Notes under the pieces: model-generated | Database searches by the model: none | Told to the model about the DNA's origin: nothing | Seen by the model: the letters and a program-made list of their open reading frames with translations, nothing else | Program-made: the position numbers and the translations under genes | In this document: one piece after another, positions 8,250 through 16,732 of the stretch | Position numbering within the stretch: the stretch's first letter is position 1 | Layout of the letters: every line of letters begins with the position of its first letter | NCBI GenBank assembly: GCA_023428645.1 | Contig: JAEYXD010000237.1 | Location: 1-40,577, forward strand | DNA length: 40,577 bases | Source of the DNA: Pseudomonadota bacterium | Lineage (GTDB): Bacteria; Pseudomonadota; Gammaproteobacteria; Steroidobacterales; Steroidobacteraceae | Direction: 5' to 3'

Positions 8250-8297
8250 GCGCGGCCCTCACCTGCGCTGGTTCGCGACTTCTCCGTGCGGAGAGGT

Positions 8298-9764
8298 CTA
8301 GCGCTTCATCCCATCGAAGAAATCGCCGTTCGTCTTCGTGTCCTTCATCTTGTCGATGAGGAATTCGATCGCCGCGAGTTCGTCCATCGGGTGCAGCAGC
8401 TTGCGCAGAATCCAGATCTTCTGCAGCTCGTCCTGACTCGTGATCAGTTCTTCGCGACGCGTGCCTGAACGGTTGATGTTCACCGCCGGGAAGACGCGTT
8501 TTTCGGAGACGCGGCGATCCAGATGGATTTCCGAGTTGCCCGTGCCCTTGAACTCCTCGTAGATCACGTCGTCCATGCGCGAGCCGGTATCGATCAGCGC
8601 GGTCGCCAGAATCGTGAGCGAGCCGCCCTCCTCGATGTTGCGCGCCGCGCCGAAGAAGCGCTTCGGACGCTGCAACGCGTTGGCATCGACACCGCCGGTC
8701 AGCACCTTGCCGGAGCTCGGCACGACCGTGTTGTAGGCACGCGCGAGACGCGTGATCGAATCGAGCAGGATTACGACGTCGCGCTTGTGCTCGACGAGCC
8801 GCTTGGCCTTCTCGATCACCATTTCCGCGACTTGCACGTGACGCGTCGCCGGCTCGTCGAAGGTCGACGACACGACTTCGCCGCGCACCGTGCGCGCCAT
8901 TTCCGTCACTTCTTCCGGACGCTCGTCGATGAGCAGCACGATCAGGTACACCTCGGGATGATTCGAGGTGATCGAGCTCGCGATGTTCTGCAGCAGCATC
9001 GTCTTACCGGCCTTCGGCGGCGAGATGATGAGCCCGCGCTGGCCTTTGCCGATCGGCGCGACGAGATCGATGATGCGTGCGGTCAAATCCTCGCTGGAGC
9101 CATTGCCGCGCTCGAGCTTGAGCCGCTTCGTCGGATGCAGCGGCGTGAGGTTCTCGAACAGGACCTTGTGCTTCGCGCCTTCCGGGGAATCGAAGTTGAT
9201 CTCGCCGACCTTCAACAGCGCGAAATAGCGCTCGCCGTCTTTCGGCGGACGGATCAGACCGGAAATGGAGTCGCCGGTGCGGAGATTGAAGCGGCGGATC
9301 TGGCTCGGGCTGACGTAGATGTCGTCGGGCCCGGCGAGATAGGAGCTGTCGGCGGAGCGCAGGAAGCCGAAGCCGTCCTGCAGGATCTCCAACACGCCGT
9401 CGCCGTAGATGTCCTCGCCGCTGCGGGCGTGGGCCTTGAGGATCGAGAAGATGATGTCTTGCTTGCGCGAGCGGGCAAGATTCTCGAGCCCCATCTTCTG
9501 GGCGATCTTGACGAGCTCAGGCACTGGTTTCAGCTTGAGCTGCGTCAGATTCATCGACTGACGCGACGCCGCCAGCTCCGATGGGGAAATGATCCCTACG
9601 TCATCGGAATCGAACGGATCGTCCTGCGGAAGATCGTCGTGTTGTGGTTGCCGGTGATTGCCGCGTTCGCCGCGATCACGATTGCCGTCGTTGCCGCGGT
9701 TCGGACGACCGCCGCCACCTTTGCCCGGACGGTTACGGGCCTGATTACCGAGATAGCCTCTCAC
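8298..9764 (-). CDS. rho: Transcription termination factor Rho with an N-terminal Arg/Gly-rich extension
   Basis: The hexameric RNA-dependent ATPase that ends transcription. From Met71 (MNLTQLKLKPVPELVKIAQ) to the end, the sequence follows E. coli Rho over its whole length: the RNA-binding cold-shock fold (GFGFLRSADSSYLAGPDDIY), the Walker A motif PPKAGKT near residue 250, LLIDERPEEV, the Q-loop region TGGVDANAL, and the C-terminal TKTNGDFFDGMKR. Residues 1-70 are an extra, low-complexity segment, rich in Arg, Gly, Asn and Asp. The GTG start at 9764 overlaps the trxA stop in GTGA, which supports the long form and suggests coupled translation. Rho extensions occur in several phyla, where some affect RNA binding or phase separation. 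A start at Met71 (9554) is the alternative. Confidence 0.96.
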   Translation of the reverse strand: MRGYLGNQARNRPGKGGGGRPNRGNDGNRDRGERGNHRQPQHDDLPQDDPFDSDDVGIISPSELAASRQSMNLTQLKLKPVPELVKIAQKMGLENLARSRKQDIIFSILKAHARSGEDIYGDGVLEILQDGFGFLRSADSSYLAGPDDIYVSPSQIRRFNLRTGDSISGLIRPPKDGERYFALLKVGEINFDSPEGAKHKVLFENLTPLHPTKRLKLERGNGSSEDLTARIIDLVAPIGKGQRGLIISPPKAGKTMLLQNIASSITSNHPEVYLIVLLIDERPEEVTEMARTVRGEVVSSTFDEPATRHVQVAEMVIEKAKRLVEHKRDVVILLDSITRLARAYNTVVPSSGKVLTGGVDANALQRPKRFFGAARNIEEGGSLTILATALIDTGSRMDDVIYEEFKGTGNSEIHLDRRVSEKRVFPAVNINRSGTRREELITSQDELQKIWILRKLLHPMDELAAIEFLIDKMKDTKTNGDFFDGMKR

Positions 9765-10090
9765 AGTTTGGTGTCCAGAAATGTTGCCAGGTCTGATTTA
9801 CGAAGGGCTCCGACCTTTTGGCCTTCGACCTGGCCGTTCTTGAAGAGGATGAGGGTCGGAATGCCGCGCACGTTGTAGCGCAGCGGGGTTTTGGGACTTT
9901 CGTCGATGTTCAGCTTTGCGATCGTGACTTTGCCTTTGAACTCGTCGGCGATCTCATCGAGCATCGGCGCGATCATCTTGCATGGAGCACACCATTCGGC
10001 CCAGAAATCGACGAGGACGGGACCGTTTGCCTTGAGCACGTCGGCCTCGAAGCTTGTATCAGTGACGTGCTTGATCGTGTCGCTGCTCAC
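9761..10090 (-). CDS. trxA: Thioredoxin TrxA
   Basis: A 109-residue cytoplasmic thioredoxin, the general disulfide reductant fed by thioredoxin reductase. The fold is complete: VLVDFWAEWCAPCKMIAP with the redox pair in WCAPC, the buried Asp in the preceding strand, and the cis-proline loop GIPTLILF. The residue between the cysteines, usually Gly in WCGPC, is Ala, a known natural variant. The GTG start at 10090 is preceded by GGAGGAG six bases upstream, an excellent ribosome site. The gene overlaps rho by four bases; the trxA-rho order is common in gammaproteobacteria. Rho should therefore be expressed from the trxA promoter, in the long region upstream. Confidence 0.96.
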   Translation of the reverse strand: MSSDTIKHVTDTSFEADVLKANGPVLVDFWAEWCAPCKMIAPMLDEIADEFKGKVTIAKLNIDESPKTPLRYNVRGIPTLILFKNGQVEGQKVGALRKSDLATFLDTKL

Positions 10091-10586
10091 CAGGACTCCT
10101 CCAGCTTGGAACTTTCTACGGACTTTGTTTGGAAATGTGCTCTTCTGCGCTATCTCGAGTCGTACACCGATGTCTCAAATCAATTGCGAATGACGCGAGG
10201 GCGCGCGAGAAGGGAATTGACCGTTAGTGACTAATGTGTGCTCGGTCGGGCACAATGTGGCGGTAAAGCCTCCGATGTAAGCCGTGCGGTGCTCGCGGTT
10301 TGAACCTTACGTTTTGAGCGCCAGTAATAGGTCGACCTTCAGGTGTTTGGATCGAACGTTGCTCGAACCCCCGACGGGGTCCCATTCAACGAGGTGCTTG
10401 GTCAGCGAGACTACGAGCTTGGGCTTGTGCCGGTGATCCGGTCGGGGCGGGTGCGGATGAATCCGCTCGTTGAGGCTTATTAGAACCTAAGCTCTTTTCA
10501 ATTTGCAAGCCTCGACTTTCGCATTCACACCCTAATCACTCGTACCACTCTTAAACCCGTTCGCACCGCACTCGCGTAAAAACTAA
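10091..10586. other. Long divergent intergenic region between trxA-rho and rhlB
   Basis: These 496 bases are less GC-rich than the rest and hold no gene I can support. They must contain promoters for trxA-rho (leftward) and rhlB (rightward), but no pair of hexamers convinced me. Short palindromes are seen at 10369-10379 (CCCCG-A-CGGGG) and 10453-10466 (GCGGAT-GA-ATCCGC). The length leaves room for a long rho leader; rho autoregulation through a leader is known in E. coli. Confidence 0.5.
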
Positions 10587-12071
10587 ATGGCCGAATCTCA
10601 TCTCACAGAGCTGTCTTTTTCCAGCTTGCACCTTCCTGAAACCCTGCAGAAAGGATTGGCGGACGCGTCCTTCGAGCGCTGTACGCCGATTCAAGCGCAA
10701 ACCTTGCCGGTGGCGCTCGCCGGAATGGACATAGCAGGCCAGGCACAAACCGGAACCGGTAAAACCGCGGCGTTCTTGGTCGCGATGTACGCGCGCTTGC
10801 TCCGAGAGCCGAGCCCCGCGGGACGTACAGTGAATGCACCCCGCGCCTTGATCATCGCACCAACGCGCGAATTGGCCGTGCAGATCCATCGCGATGCGGA
10901 AGTTCTCGGCTCGCACACGGGACTGCGCCTGGGGCTGGCGTTCGGCGGCGTCGATTACGACAAGCAGCGCCATCATCTGGAAGCGGGCGTCGATGTGCTC
11001 ATGGGTACGCCCGGTCGATTGATCGATTTCTACAAGCAGCGCGTCATCGATCTGCGCTCGGTGCAGGTGCTCGTGCTCGACGAGGCGGATCGGATGTTCG
11101 ATCTCGGCTTCATCGCCGACATCCGTTATCTGCTGCGCCGGCTGCCCGAACCTACGCAGCGCTTGAACATGCTGTTCTCGGCAACGCTCTCGCACCGTGT
11201 GCTGGAACTGGCCTACGAACACATGAACGACCCGCAGCTCGTGCGCATCGAGCCGGACAAGATGACGGTCGATCGCGTCCGTCAGGTGATCTACTACCCC
11301 TCGAATGACGAGAAACCACGCTTGCTCGTCGGCTTGCTGAAGCACATGGATCCGCGACGCAGCATGATCTTCGTGAACACGCGCCGCGCGGCCGAGGAAA
11401 TCGAACGGATGCTGCAAGCGAACGGGATCAACGCCGAGGCGATCTCCGGCGACGTCCCGCAACGCAAGCGCCTGCGCATGTTGCGCGATTTTCACGATGG
11501 CACGCTCGCGTGCTTGATCGGCACCGACGTCGCCTCACGTGGATTGCACATTCCCGATGTGAGCCACGTCTTCAATTACGACCTGCCGCAGGACCCCGAA
11601 GACTACGTGCATCGCATCGGCCGCACCGCGCGCGCGGGCACGGAGGGTGATGCGATCAGCTTCGGCTGCGAGGAATACGTCATCTCGCTGCCGGACATCG
11701 AGGCGTACATCGGCCGCAAGATTCCGGTCGCGACCGTGCCGACGGAAATGCTCGCCGAGATCGCGCCGATGGAGCGATCGCCGAGTCGTTACCGCGGCGG
11801 CGGCGGCAAAGGACCGCGCGGATCGCGCAATGGCGGACGCGGCGGCGGTGGCGGCGGTGGCGGTCGCCCGCCGAGACGCTCGCAGGAGCGCCGTCCTCAC
11901 TCCGCAAAGCCGGCGCCACAACCGAGCGCGAGCCCGCCGCCCAGCGCGCCGAGCGCACCAACGGAAGGCGCGGCCGAAGGCGAACAGAAGCGCCGCCGCA
12001 GACGCCGCAGACGCCGCGGCGACAAGCCTTCCGAGCAGAGCACGCCGGCACCCACGCCGCCAACGGAGTAA
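10587..12071 (+). CDS. rhlB: DEAD-box RNA helicase RhlB with a long basic tail
   Basis: An ATP-dependent RNA helicase of the RhlB type, in other bacteria part of the RNA degradosome. The helicase core has every expected motif in order: Q motif (CTPIQAQTLP), AQTGTGKT, PTRELA, TPGR, LDEADRMFDLGF, SAT, then TDVASRGLHIPDVSHVFNYD and HRIGRTARAG. From about residue 395 to 494 the protein continues as a disordered tail: Gly/Arg-rich (GGRGGGGGGGGRPPR), then Pro/Ala/Ser-rich, then a run of ten arginines. E. coli RhlB has 421 residues, so the tail is longer than usual; such basic tails bind RNA. No clear Shine-Dalgarno sequence precedes the ATG, which sits in an A-rich context. The gene is divergent from trxA-rho. 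Confidence 0.93.
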   Translation: MAESHLTELSFSSLHLPETLQKGLADASFERCTPIQAQTLPVALAGMDIAGQAQTGTGKTAAFLVAMYARLLREPSPAGRTVNAPRALIIAPTRELAVQIHRDAEVLGSHTGLRLGLAFGGVDYDKQRHHLEAGVDVLMGTPGRLIDFYKQRVIDLRSVQVLVLDEADRMFDLGFIADIRYLLRRLPEPTQRLNMLFSATLSHRVLELAYEHMNDPQLVRIEPDKMTVDRVRQVIYYPSNDEKPRLLVGLLKHMDPRRSMIFVNTRRAAEEIERMLQANGINAEAISGDVPQRKRLRMLRDFHDGTLACLIGTDVASRGLHIPDVSHVFNYDLPQDPEDYVHRIGRTARAGTEGDAISFGCEEYVISLPDIEAYIGRKIPVATVPTEMLAEIAPMERSPSRYRGGGGKGPRGSRNGGRGGGGGGGGRPPRRSQERRPHSAKPAPQPSASPPPSAPSAPTEGAAEGEQKRRRRRRRRRGDKPSEQSTPAPTPPTE

Positions 12072-12089
12072 TCGCCGTCCGGCTGCGCG

Positions 12090-12803
12090 TCAGTCCTGTC
12101 GCGGCAAGATGTCGAGCTGCAGGAGCTCGGCGATCGCATGCACCGCTGGAAACTCCTGCACGACACGACGCTCCTGCGTCGAGTCGGGATGCGCGATCGC
12201 GACGATGTGCCGAATCCCGTGCGCGCGCGCCGCGCGCAAGACCGCGAGGCTGTCGTCGACGAACAGCGTGCGCTCGCGGTCGAAACGCAGTTGCGCCTCG
12301 AGCGTGCGCCAGAACTCCGGGTGCTCCTTCGGCACACCGTATTGATGTGAGCTGACGACGCCTGAGAAGTAGCGCAAGAGACCGGTTTGACTCGCCTTGA
12401 CCCGCAAAGCGTCGTGATGCGCGTTCGTGACGAGCACGGTTCGCAGCCCGCTCGCCTGCAATGCCTGCAGGCAACGCTCGGCGCCCGGGAGAAACCTGAC
12501 GTGCTCGCGCAGCTCCTGTTTCAGTCCCGCGATATCCAGCTCGAGCGTCCGACTCCAATAGTCGGTGCAATACCAGTCGAGCGTGCCCTGCTTCGCGGCG
12601 AACATCGGCCTTAGAATTTCGTGCGCGCGCTCGCGGTCGATGCCGCGGTTCTGCGCGTACCGCTCCGGAACGACCTCGAGCCAGAAATAGTTGTCGAATC
12701 GGAGGTCGAGCAACGTGCCGTCCATGTCGAGCAGGACCGTCTCGATGTCCGGCCACGCGACGAACGACGAGCGGGAAGCGTCGGGCGGTGTGATGATCTG
12801 CAT
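12090..12803 (-). CDS. yrfG: HAD-family phosphatase, GMP/IMP nucleotidase YrfG type
   Basis: A 237-residue HAD hydrolase. Motif I is LLDMDGTLLDLRFDNYFW, with the nucleophile and acid Asp residues; motif II is VLVTNAHHDAL; motif III and IV are represented by the conserved Lys in GVPKEHPEFW and the FVDDSLAVL acidic pair. The DLRFDNYFW segment after motif I and the cap region match the YrfG/YjjG-like nucleotidases that dephosphorylate GMP and IMP. It is cytoplasmic. The ATG at 12803 was chosen because the preceding frame reads through low-quality sequence; an in-frame ATG at 12848 is possible. It converges on rhlB with 18 bp between stops and is divergent from the DUF3301 gene. Confidence 0.85.
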   Translation of the reverse strand: MQIITPPDASRSSFVAWPDIETVLLDMDGTLLDLRFDNYFWLEVVPERYAQNRGIDRERAHEILRPMFAAKQGTLDWYCTDYWSRTLELDIAGLKQELREHVRFLPGAERCLQALQASGLRTVLVTNAHHDALRVKASQTGLLRYFSGVVSSHQYGVPKEHPEFWRTLEAQLRFDRERTLFVDDSLAVLRAARAHGIRHIVAIAHPDSTQERRVVQEFPAVHAIAELLQLDILPRQD

Positions 12804-12912
12804 CGTTACGTAAAGCGCAACTTCGCTGAAGCGGGGTCGCCTTATCATAGTGGCCCGCGCGCCGCCCTGGGATCTCGTCGCCCAGGGGATCTCCTGACTG
12901 TGAGACCCTCGT

Positions 12913-13389
12913 ATGGAATTTGGTTGGACTGCCCTCGTCTTGCTGATACTCGCCGCGGCGCTCGCCTGGTTCTGGCAGGACAGTCTTGCCGCACGCGAGC
13001 GGGCGAACGCCGCGGCCATCGAGGCCTGCGAGCGTTTGAGCCTGCAATTTCTCGACGGGACGGTCGCTTTCGCTCGGCTGCAGTTCGTGCGCGGCACGCA
13101 CAGCGCGTTCACGTTTCGCCGCACCTACGTATTCGACTACACGGCGAACAGCATCGAGCGCCGGCAGGGATTCGTCGTACTCACCGGCAATCGCGTGGAC
13201 AGCGTCGGTTACGCACGCGGGGATGATGCGCCGCGTACCGCACAAGTGTCGCCCGAGCGCGCGGTCAGCGTGCAGCAGCTGCCGCCGGCCGCGAACGTGT
13301 TGAGCCTCGATGAGTGGCGCGCACGGCAACGTTCGGCGGCGTCGAACACGGACGGTTCAAGGCAAAACGGCACTCACGCGGGCGAATGA
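12913..13389 (+). CDS. DUF3301 family membrane-anchored protein
   Basis: A 158-residue protein with one N-terminal membrane segment (residues 6-22, TALVLLILAAALAWFWQ) followed by a soluble domain. The LQFLDGTVAFARLQF and RRTYVFDYTANSIERRQGFV stretches match the DUF3301 family of gammaproteobacteria, whose function is not known. The last 45 residues are more polar and poorly conserved. The topology suggests an inner-membrane anchor with one free domain. It leads a rightward group with DUF465, mscS and arfB; the 57-bp gap to the next gene allows one transcript. It is divergent from the YrfG-like gene, with 109 bp between start codons. Confidence 0.78.
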   Translation: MEFGWTALVLLILAAALAWFWQDSLAARERANAAAIEACERLSLQFLDGTVAFARLQFVRGTHSAFTFRRTYVFDYTANSIERRQGFVVLTGNRVDSVGYARGDDAPRTAQVSPERAVSVQQLPPAANVLSLDEWRARQRSAASNTDGSRQNGTHAGE

Positions 13390-13446
13390 ACGGCGCGCCG
13401 GGCGCGCTGTGCATACGTTGCCTACTTCGCTAAAGTACCGCCCGCG

Positions 13447-13683
13447 ATGAACGAATCCGACGACAACACGGAAAACAAGGTCGAGACGGCGACTTTCCGC
13501 CGCCTCGAACGCTTGCGCGACCTGCGGATCGAGCATCGCGACCTCGACGACGTCATCAACCGGCTGCAGATGGATCTCTACGTCAACGAGGTGCAATTGC
13601 GGCGGCTGAAGAAACGCAAACTGCTCCTGAAGGACCAGATCGCTCGACTCGAAAGCGAGCTCATTCCCGACTTGAACGCCTAG
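13447..13683 (+). CDS. DUF465/YdcH family small coiled-coil protein
   Basis: A 78-residue, strongly charged, helical protein. The pattern FRRLERLRDLRIEHRDLDDVI, then LRRLKKRKLLLKDQIARLE, is that of the YdcH/DUF465 family: two helices forming a short coiled coil. The role of the family is unknown. It has no signal or membrane segment. It ends with TAG at 13681-13683, one base before the ATG of the mechanosensitive channel gene, so the two are almost certainly co-transcribed and probably translationally coupled. Confidence 0.85.
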   Translation: MNESDDNTENKVETATFRRLERLRDLRIEHRDLDDVINRLQMDLYVNEVQLRRLKKRKLLLKDQIARLESELIPDLNA

Positions 13684-13684
13684 C

Positions 13685-15004
13685 ATGCAGGAACTGCTTC
13701 GCAATATCGGCCGTAATCTCGAAGCGCTCCTCACTCCCGCCTCCATGCTGCAGCTCGCGGCGGTCGCGATCGCGATCTTGCTGGCGTGGTGGTTCAGCCA
13801 TCAGCTGCGCAGCACCGACAAGGCCCGCCTGGCGCTCGTCCAGACGGGCGTTCAGGCGCGCGTCACGGAAGCTGTGCTGATCGCGAGCCCGCATGTCGCC
13901 GCGCTCGTGCTGATCGCGGCCTTCGGCGGCGTACTACACGCGATCAAGGCTGAAAGCGGCATCGTCGATCTCGCGATCACGCTCGCCGGTCTCATGCTGC
14001 TCATCCGGGTCGGCGTGTATCTCGTGCGGCTGTCGGTCGGCAATCGCACGAAGGGCTGGGGGAATCTGATCACGTTCTTCATCTGGGCCATGCTCGCCCT
14101 GCACGTGCTCGGCTGGTTCGACCCCGTCGTGCAGGCGCTCGACAGCGTCGGCGTCAGGACCGGCAAGGGGAAGATCACGCTCTGGTCCGTCCTGAAGCTG
14201 CTGTTCACGGTCGGCGCCTTCATTCTCGTGGCGGTGTGGCTCGCGCGCTGGTTCGAGCGGCGGCTGATGGCGATGCAGGGCCTCGCGCTCAGCATGCGCA
14301 TCGGCATCGCGAAATTCTCGCAGACGTTCTTGATCGGCCTGTCGATCCTGCTCGGCCTCAACGCCGCGGGCCTCGATCTCACGACGTTGAACGTGCTGAC
14401 CGGCGCGATCGGCGTCGGCCTCGGCTTCGGTCTGCAGGCGATCGTCGCGAACTTCATCAGCGGCTTCGTGCTGCTCATGGACCGCTCGATCAAGCCGGGC
14501 GACGTCATCAGCTTCACCGGCATGCCGGGCACGAGCACCGAAGGCTTCGGCTGGGTACAGGAACTGCGTGGCCGCTACGTCGTGGTCCGCGACCGCGACG
14601 GCGTCGAGACGCTCGTGCCGAACCAGCACCTCATCATCAACTCCGTCATCAACTGGAGCTATACCGATCCGCGCGTGCGCCTGAAGCTGCCGGTGCGAGT
14701 GAGCTACAAGTGCGATCCGGAGCGCGCGCTGGCGCTGCTGCTGCAGGCATCCGAGGACCAGCCCCGCATTCTGCGCGATCCGCCGCCCGTCTCCCGAATG
14801 ATGGGCTTCAACGATTACGGCTTCGATCTCGAGCTGCGGTTCTGGATTGCCGATCCGCAAGAAGGCGTGAACAACGTGCGCTCCGACGTGAATCGCGCAA
14901 TCTGGCGGCTGTTCCAGGAGAACGGCATCACGATCCCGGTCGCACAGCGCGAAGTCCTCTTCGAAATGAAGAAAGAGCGCGCGTCGCCGGCCACGGAGCC
15001 CTGA
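13685..15004 (+). CDS. MscS-family mechanosensitive ion channel
   Basis: A 439-residue inner-membrane channel that opens when membrane tension rises and so protects against hypo-osmotic shock. Hydrophobic segments appear at about 18-36, 58-78, 88-110, 123-142 and 163-187, before the MscS core. The pore helix is the glycine/alanine-rich LTGAIGVGLGFGLQAIVANF, followed by FISGFVLLMDRSIKPGDVI, which starts the beta domain. The cytoplasmic cage continues with VVRDRDGVETLVPNQHLI and a C-terminal alpha/beta domain (LELRFWIADP). It has more membrane segments than E. coli MscS (286 residues) and resembles medium-sized MscS-like channels such as YbdG. It follows the DUF465 gene by one base. Confidence 0.9.
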   Translation: MQELLRNIGRNLEALLTPASMLQLAAVAIAILLAWWFSHQLRSTDKARLALVQTGVQARVTEAVLIASPHVAALVLIAAFGGVLHAIKAESGIVDLAITLAGLMLLIRVGVYLVRLSVGNRTKGWGNLITFFIWAMLALHVLGWFDPVVQALDSVGVRTGKGKITLWSVLKLLFTVGAFILVAVWLARWFERRLMAMQGLALSMRIGIAKFSQTFLIGLSILLGLNAAGLDLTTLNVLTGAIGVGLGFGLQAIVANFISGFVLLMDRSIKPGDVISFTGMPGTSTEGFGWVQELRGRYVVVRDRDGVETLVPNQHLIINSVINWSYTDPRVRLKLPVRVSYKCDPERALALLLQASEDQPRILRDPPPVSRMMGFNDYGFDLELRFWIADPQEGVNNVRSDVNRAIWRLFQENGITIPVAQREVLFEMKKERASPATEP

Positions 15005-15007
15005 TCC

Positions 15008-15415
15008 GTGCGCCATGCGCCCCCCGACTCGGCGATCGACCTGCGTTTCATTCGCGCCGGCGGGCCTGGCGGACAAAACGTGAACAAGGTTGCGAGCGCC
15101 GTTCAGCTGCGCTGCGACCTCAACGCATGGCCCGGACTGCCGGAGCGCGTGCGCGCGCGCCTGGCGGTACTCGCGGGCCGCCGTCTCACCGACGAGGATG
15201 TCATCGTCATCACGGCACAACGGTTTCGCACGCAGGAGCACAACAAGCGCGACGCGTTCGAGCGCCTGCACGCGATGATCGAAGAAGCGGAGATCGAGCC
15301 GAAGATTCGCCGCCCGACGAAGCCGACGCGCGGGTCGAAGCAGCGCAGGCTCGAAGGCAAGCAGCAGCGCGGCCAGGTGAAGCAGGGACGCGGCCGAGTG
15401 CGCAGTTACGATTGA
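15008..15415 (+). CDS. arfB: Alternative ribosome-rescue factor ArfB (YaeJ-type GGQ hydrolase)
   Basis: A 135-residue peptidyl-tRNA hydrolase that frees ribosomes stalled on truncated mRNA. The catalytic loop AGGPGGQNVNKVAS carries GGQ at 21-23. A domain-1 release-factor fold follows (VIVITAQRFRTQEHNKRDAF), then the basic tail that enters the empty mRNA channel (RRPTKPTRGSKQRRLEGKQQRGQVK). Compared with E. coli ArfB the first ten or so residues are missing. The GTG at 15008 is the only usable start: the same frame upstream runs straight into the mscS stop codon TGA at 15002. GGAG lies nine bases upstream. It is the last gene of the rightward group. Confidence 0.92.
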   Translation: MRHAPPDSAIDLRFIRAGGPGGQNVNKVASAVQLRCDLNAWPGLPERVRARLAVLAGRRLTDEDVIVITAQRFRTQEHNKRDAFERLHAMIEEAEIEPKIRRPTKPTRGSKQRRLEGKQQRGQVKQGRGRVRSYD

Positions 15416-15448
15416 AGCGAGCGGGCTCCCTTCGCTCCTTCCAAACGC

Positions 15449-16630
15449 TCAGAGGGCGACCGCTATGCCAAGCCTGAGCTGCGCATCGAGCTTGCGGTTG
15501 TAGTCGAGCAGACTCTCGCCGTAGCCGCCGAAATACTGCAGCAGCAGCCAGCCCGTGAGGTCACCGCCGCTCAGCTTCGACAATGGATACGATAGATTCA
15601 GCTCGGCGCTGCCGTAGTTGCTGCGGTCACCCTTGCGCAGCACCGTCCAGAAATTCCAGCCGCCTTTACTGCCGACGCCGAACAGCCAGTCGACGTTGCC
15701 GCGGTAATCCGCGATGTCCGGGTTCTGTTCCTCGCCGATGTAGTTGTGGAAAAGGGGCGCCGCAAACGCGGTGAATCCCTCGGGATCGCCGATCCGCAGC
15801 GTCGGGCGCACATAGAGCATGTTGAAGCTGCGCGAGTCTTCGCCGTCCTTGCCATTCGACTCATGACCCGCGCCCGCCTCGATTCCGAGTCGCACGCGGC
15901 CATCGAACAGGCGGCCGAGATCGTAGTTCGCGTAGAACAGCCGCGGCCGGTAGCTCGAATCGCGGAACGGCTTCGACAGCTCGTTCAAGTCCCACAGTGA
16001 CGTCTGCGAATACGACAGATACAGATCGTCGATCCACGGCAGACGCCGTGCGAGCCGGCCCTGATCGTCGAACAAGCGATAGCGAAAGCTGAGCTGAAAT
16101 TTCGCGTTCAAGCCGCCGTCGCCACCCACGATGAAATACACGGGCTCGTACACGGAGAGCGCGAGCGGCGGCGGCTTGTCGACGAGCTTCGCATCCTGGC
16201 CGGACTTCGGCGGCTCGGACGTCGGCGCGCTCGTGCCGCTTGCCAGCGCTTGCGGGCTCGGCGCGGCGATCACGAGTGCGAGCGCATTCGTCGTCAGCCC
16301 GGTGGGCCGCACGCTTGCCACACCGACCGAGGCGGCGGGCAAGGCGCCCGTCAGCTTCACCGTCGTGAACTGGCTCGGGGGCACGACGATCGTGCCGCTG
16401 CGGTCAGGCAAGAACTCGATCACGGTGAGCGCGGTTTCGGTTTCGAGACGCAGTCGCAACGGCGAGGGCAGATCGACCGAGAGCGGCTCGCTGCCCGCAT
16501 TCGTGATCGTCAGCGCCAGCTCCACGCTGCTGCCGGCAACGACGCGCGGCGTCGCCGTCGTCAGGAGAATGTCCGCACCGGCGCTGCAGGCCGCGATGAG
16601 GAGCGTGAACGCAACGAAAACACGTGTCAT
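15449..16630 (-). CDS. pldA: Outer-membrane phospholipase A (PldA) with an N-terminal Ig-like domain
   Basis: A 393-residue outer-membrane phospholipase, which removes phospholipids that reach the outer leaflet. The C-terminal barrel (about 150-393) has the OMPLA active site with correct spacing: GHESNG with His256 and Ser258, and Asn270 in RSFNMLYVR (E. coli His142, Ser144, Asn156). Residues 20-125 form a beta-rich, Ig-like region (VVAGSSVELALTITNAGSEPL) absent from E. coli PldA (289 residues), joined by a Pro/Ser linker. The leader LLIAACSAGAD can be cut as an ordinary signal peptide after AGA, but IAAC also fits a lipobox, so lipidation at Cys15 is possible. It lies 102 bp downstream of plsB on the same strand. 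Confidence 0.9.
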   Translation of the reverse strand: MTRVFVAFTLLIAACSAGADILLTTATPRVVAGSSVELALTITNAGSEPLSVDLPSPLRLRLETETALTVIEFLPDRSGTIVVPPSQFTTVKLTGALPAASVGVASVRPTGLTTNALALVIAAPSPQALASGTSAPTSEPPKSGQDAKLVDKPPPLALSVYEPVYFIVGGDGGLNAKFQLSFRYRLFDDQGRLARRLPWIDDLYLSYSQTSLWDLNELSKPFRDSSYRPRLFYANYDLGRLFDGRVRLGIEAGAGHESNGKDGEDSRSFNMLYVRPTLRIGDPEGFTAFAAPLFHNYIGEEQNPDIADYRGNVDWLFGVGSKGGWNFWTVLRKGDRSNYGSAELNLSYPLSKLSGGDLTGWLLLQYFGGYGESLLDYNRKLDAQLRLGIAVAL

Positions 16631-16732
16631 GACGCATACTGCCGCAATTGAGCAAGGCGCCGGATGATGCGCTCGAAGCGCGCGGATGCCTATCGTGAGA
16701 TGCGCGAGCGCCCGCGATGCATTCGCACAGGA

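Larger units (their letters stand above)
7964..8297. other. Gene-free stretch between rho and the EAL-GGDEF gene
   Basis: No gene is seen in these 334 bases. The stretch holds an inverted repeat close to the EAL gene (8023-8070), a CT/GA-rich segment with the flavour of dispersed extragenic repeats (about 8160-8215), a strong GC palindrome (8228-8249) and a short stem just after the rho stop (8281-8294). None of these has a T-tract, so none looks like a standard intrinsic terminator. Confidence 0.6.

Noticed and set aside
8281..8294. Intrinsic terminator of rho (TCTCCG/CGGAGA)
   Set aside because: The loop is too short and no T-run follows on the minus strand.
10355..10385. tRNA-like GCTCGAACCC segment
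   Set aside because: No acceptor stem, anticodon arm or D-arm can be drawn around it.
13685..15415. MscS-ArfB fusion by TGA read-through, since both are in one frame
   Set aside because: ArfB has its own GTG with GGAG upstream, and there is no sign of recoding; adjacency in frame is probably chance.
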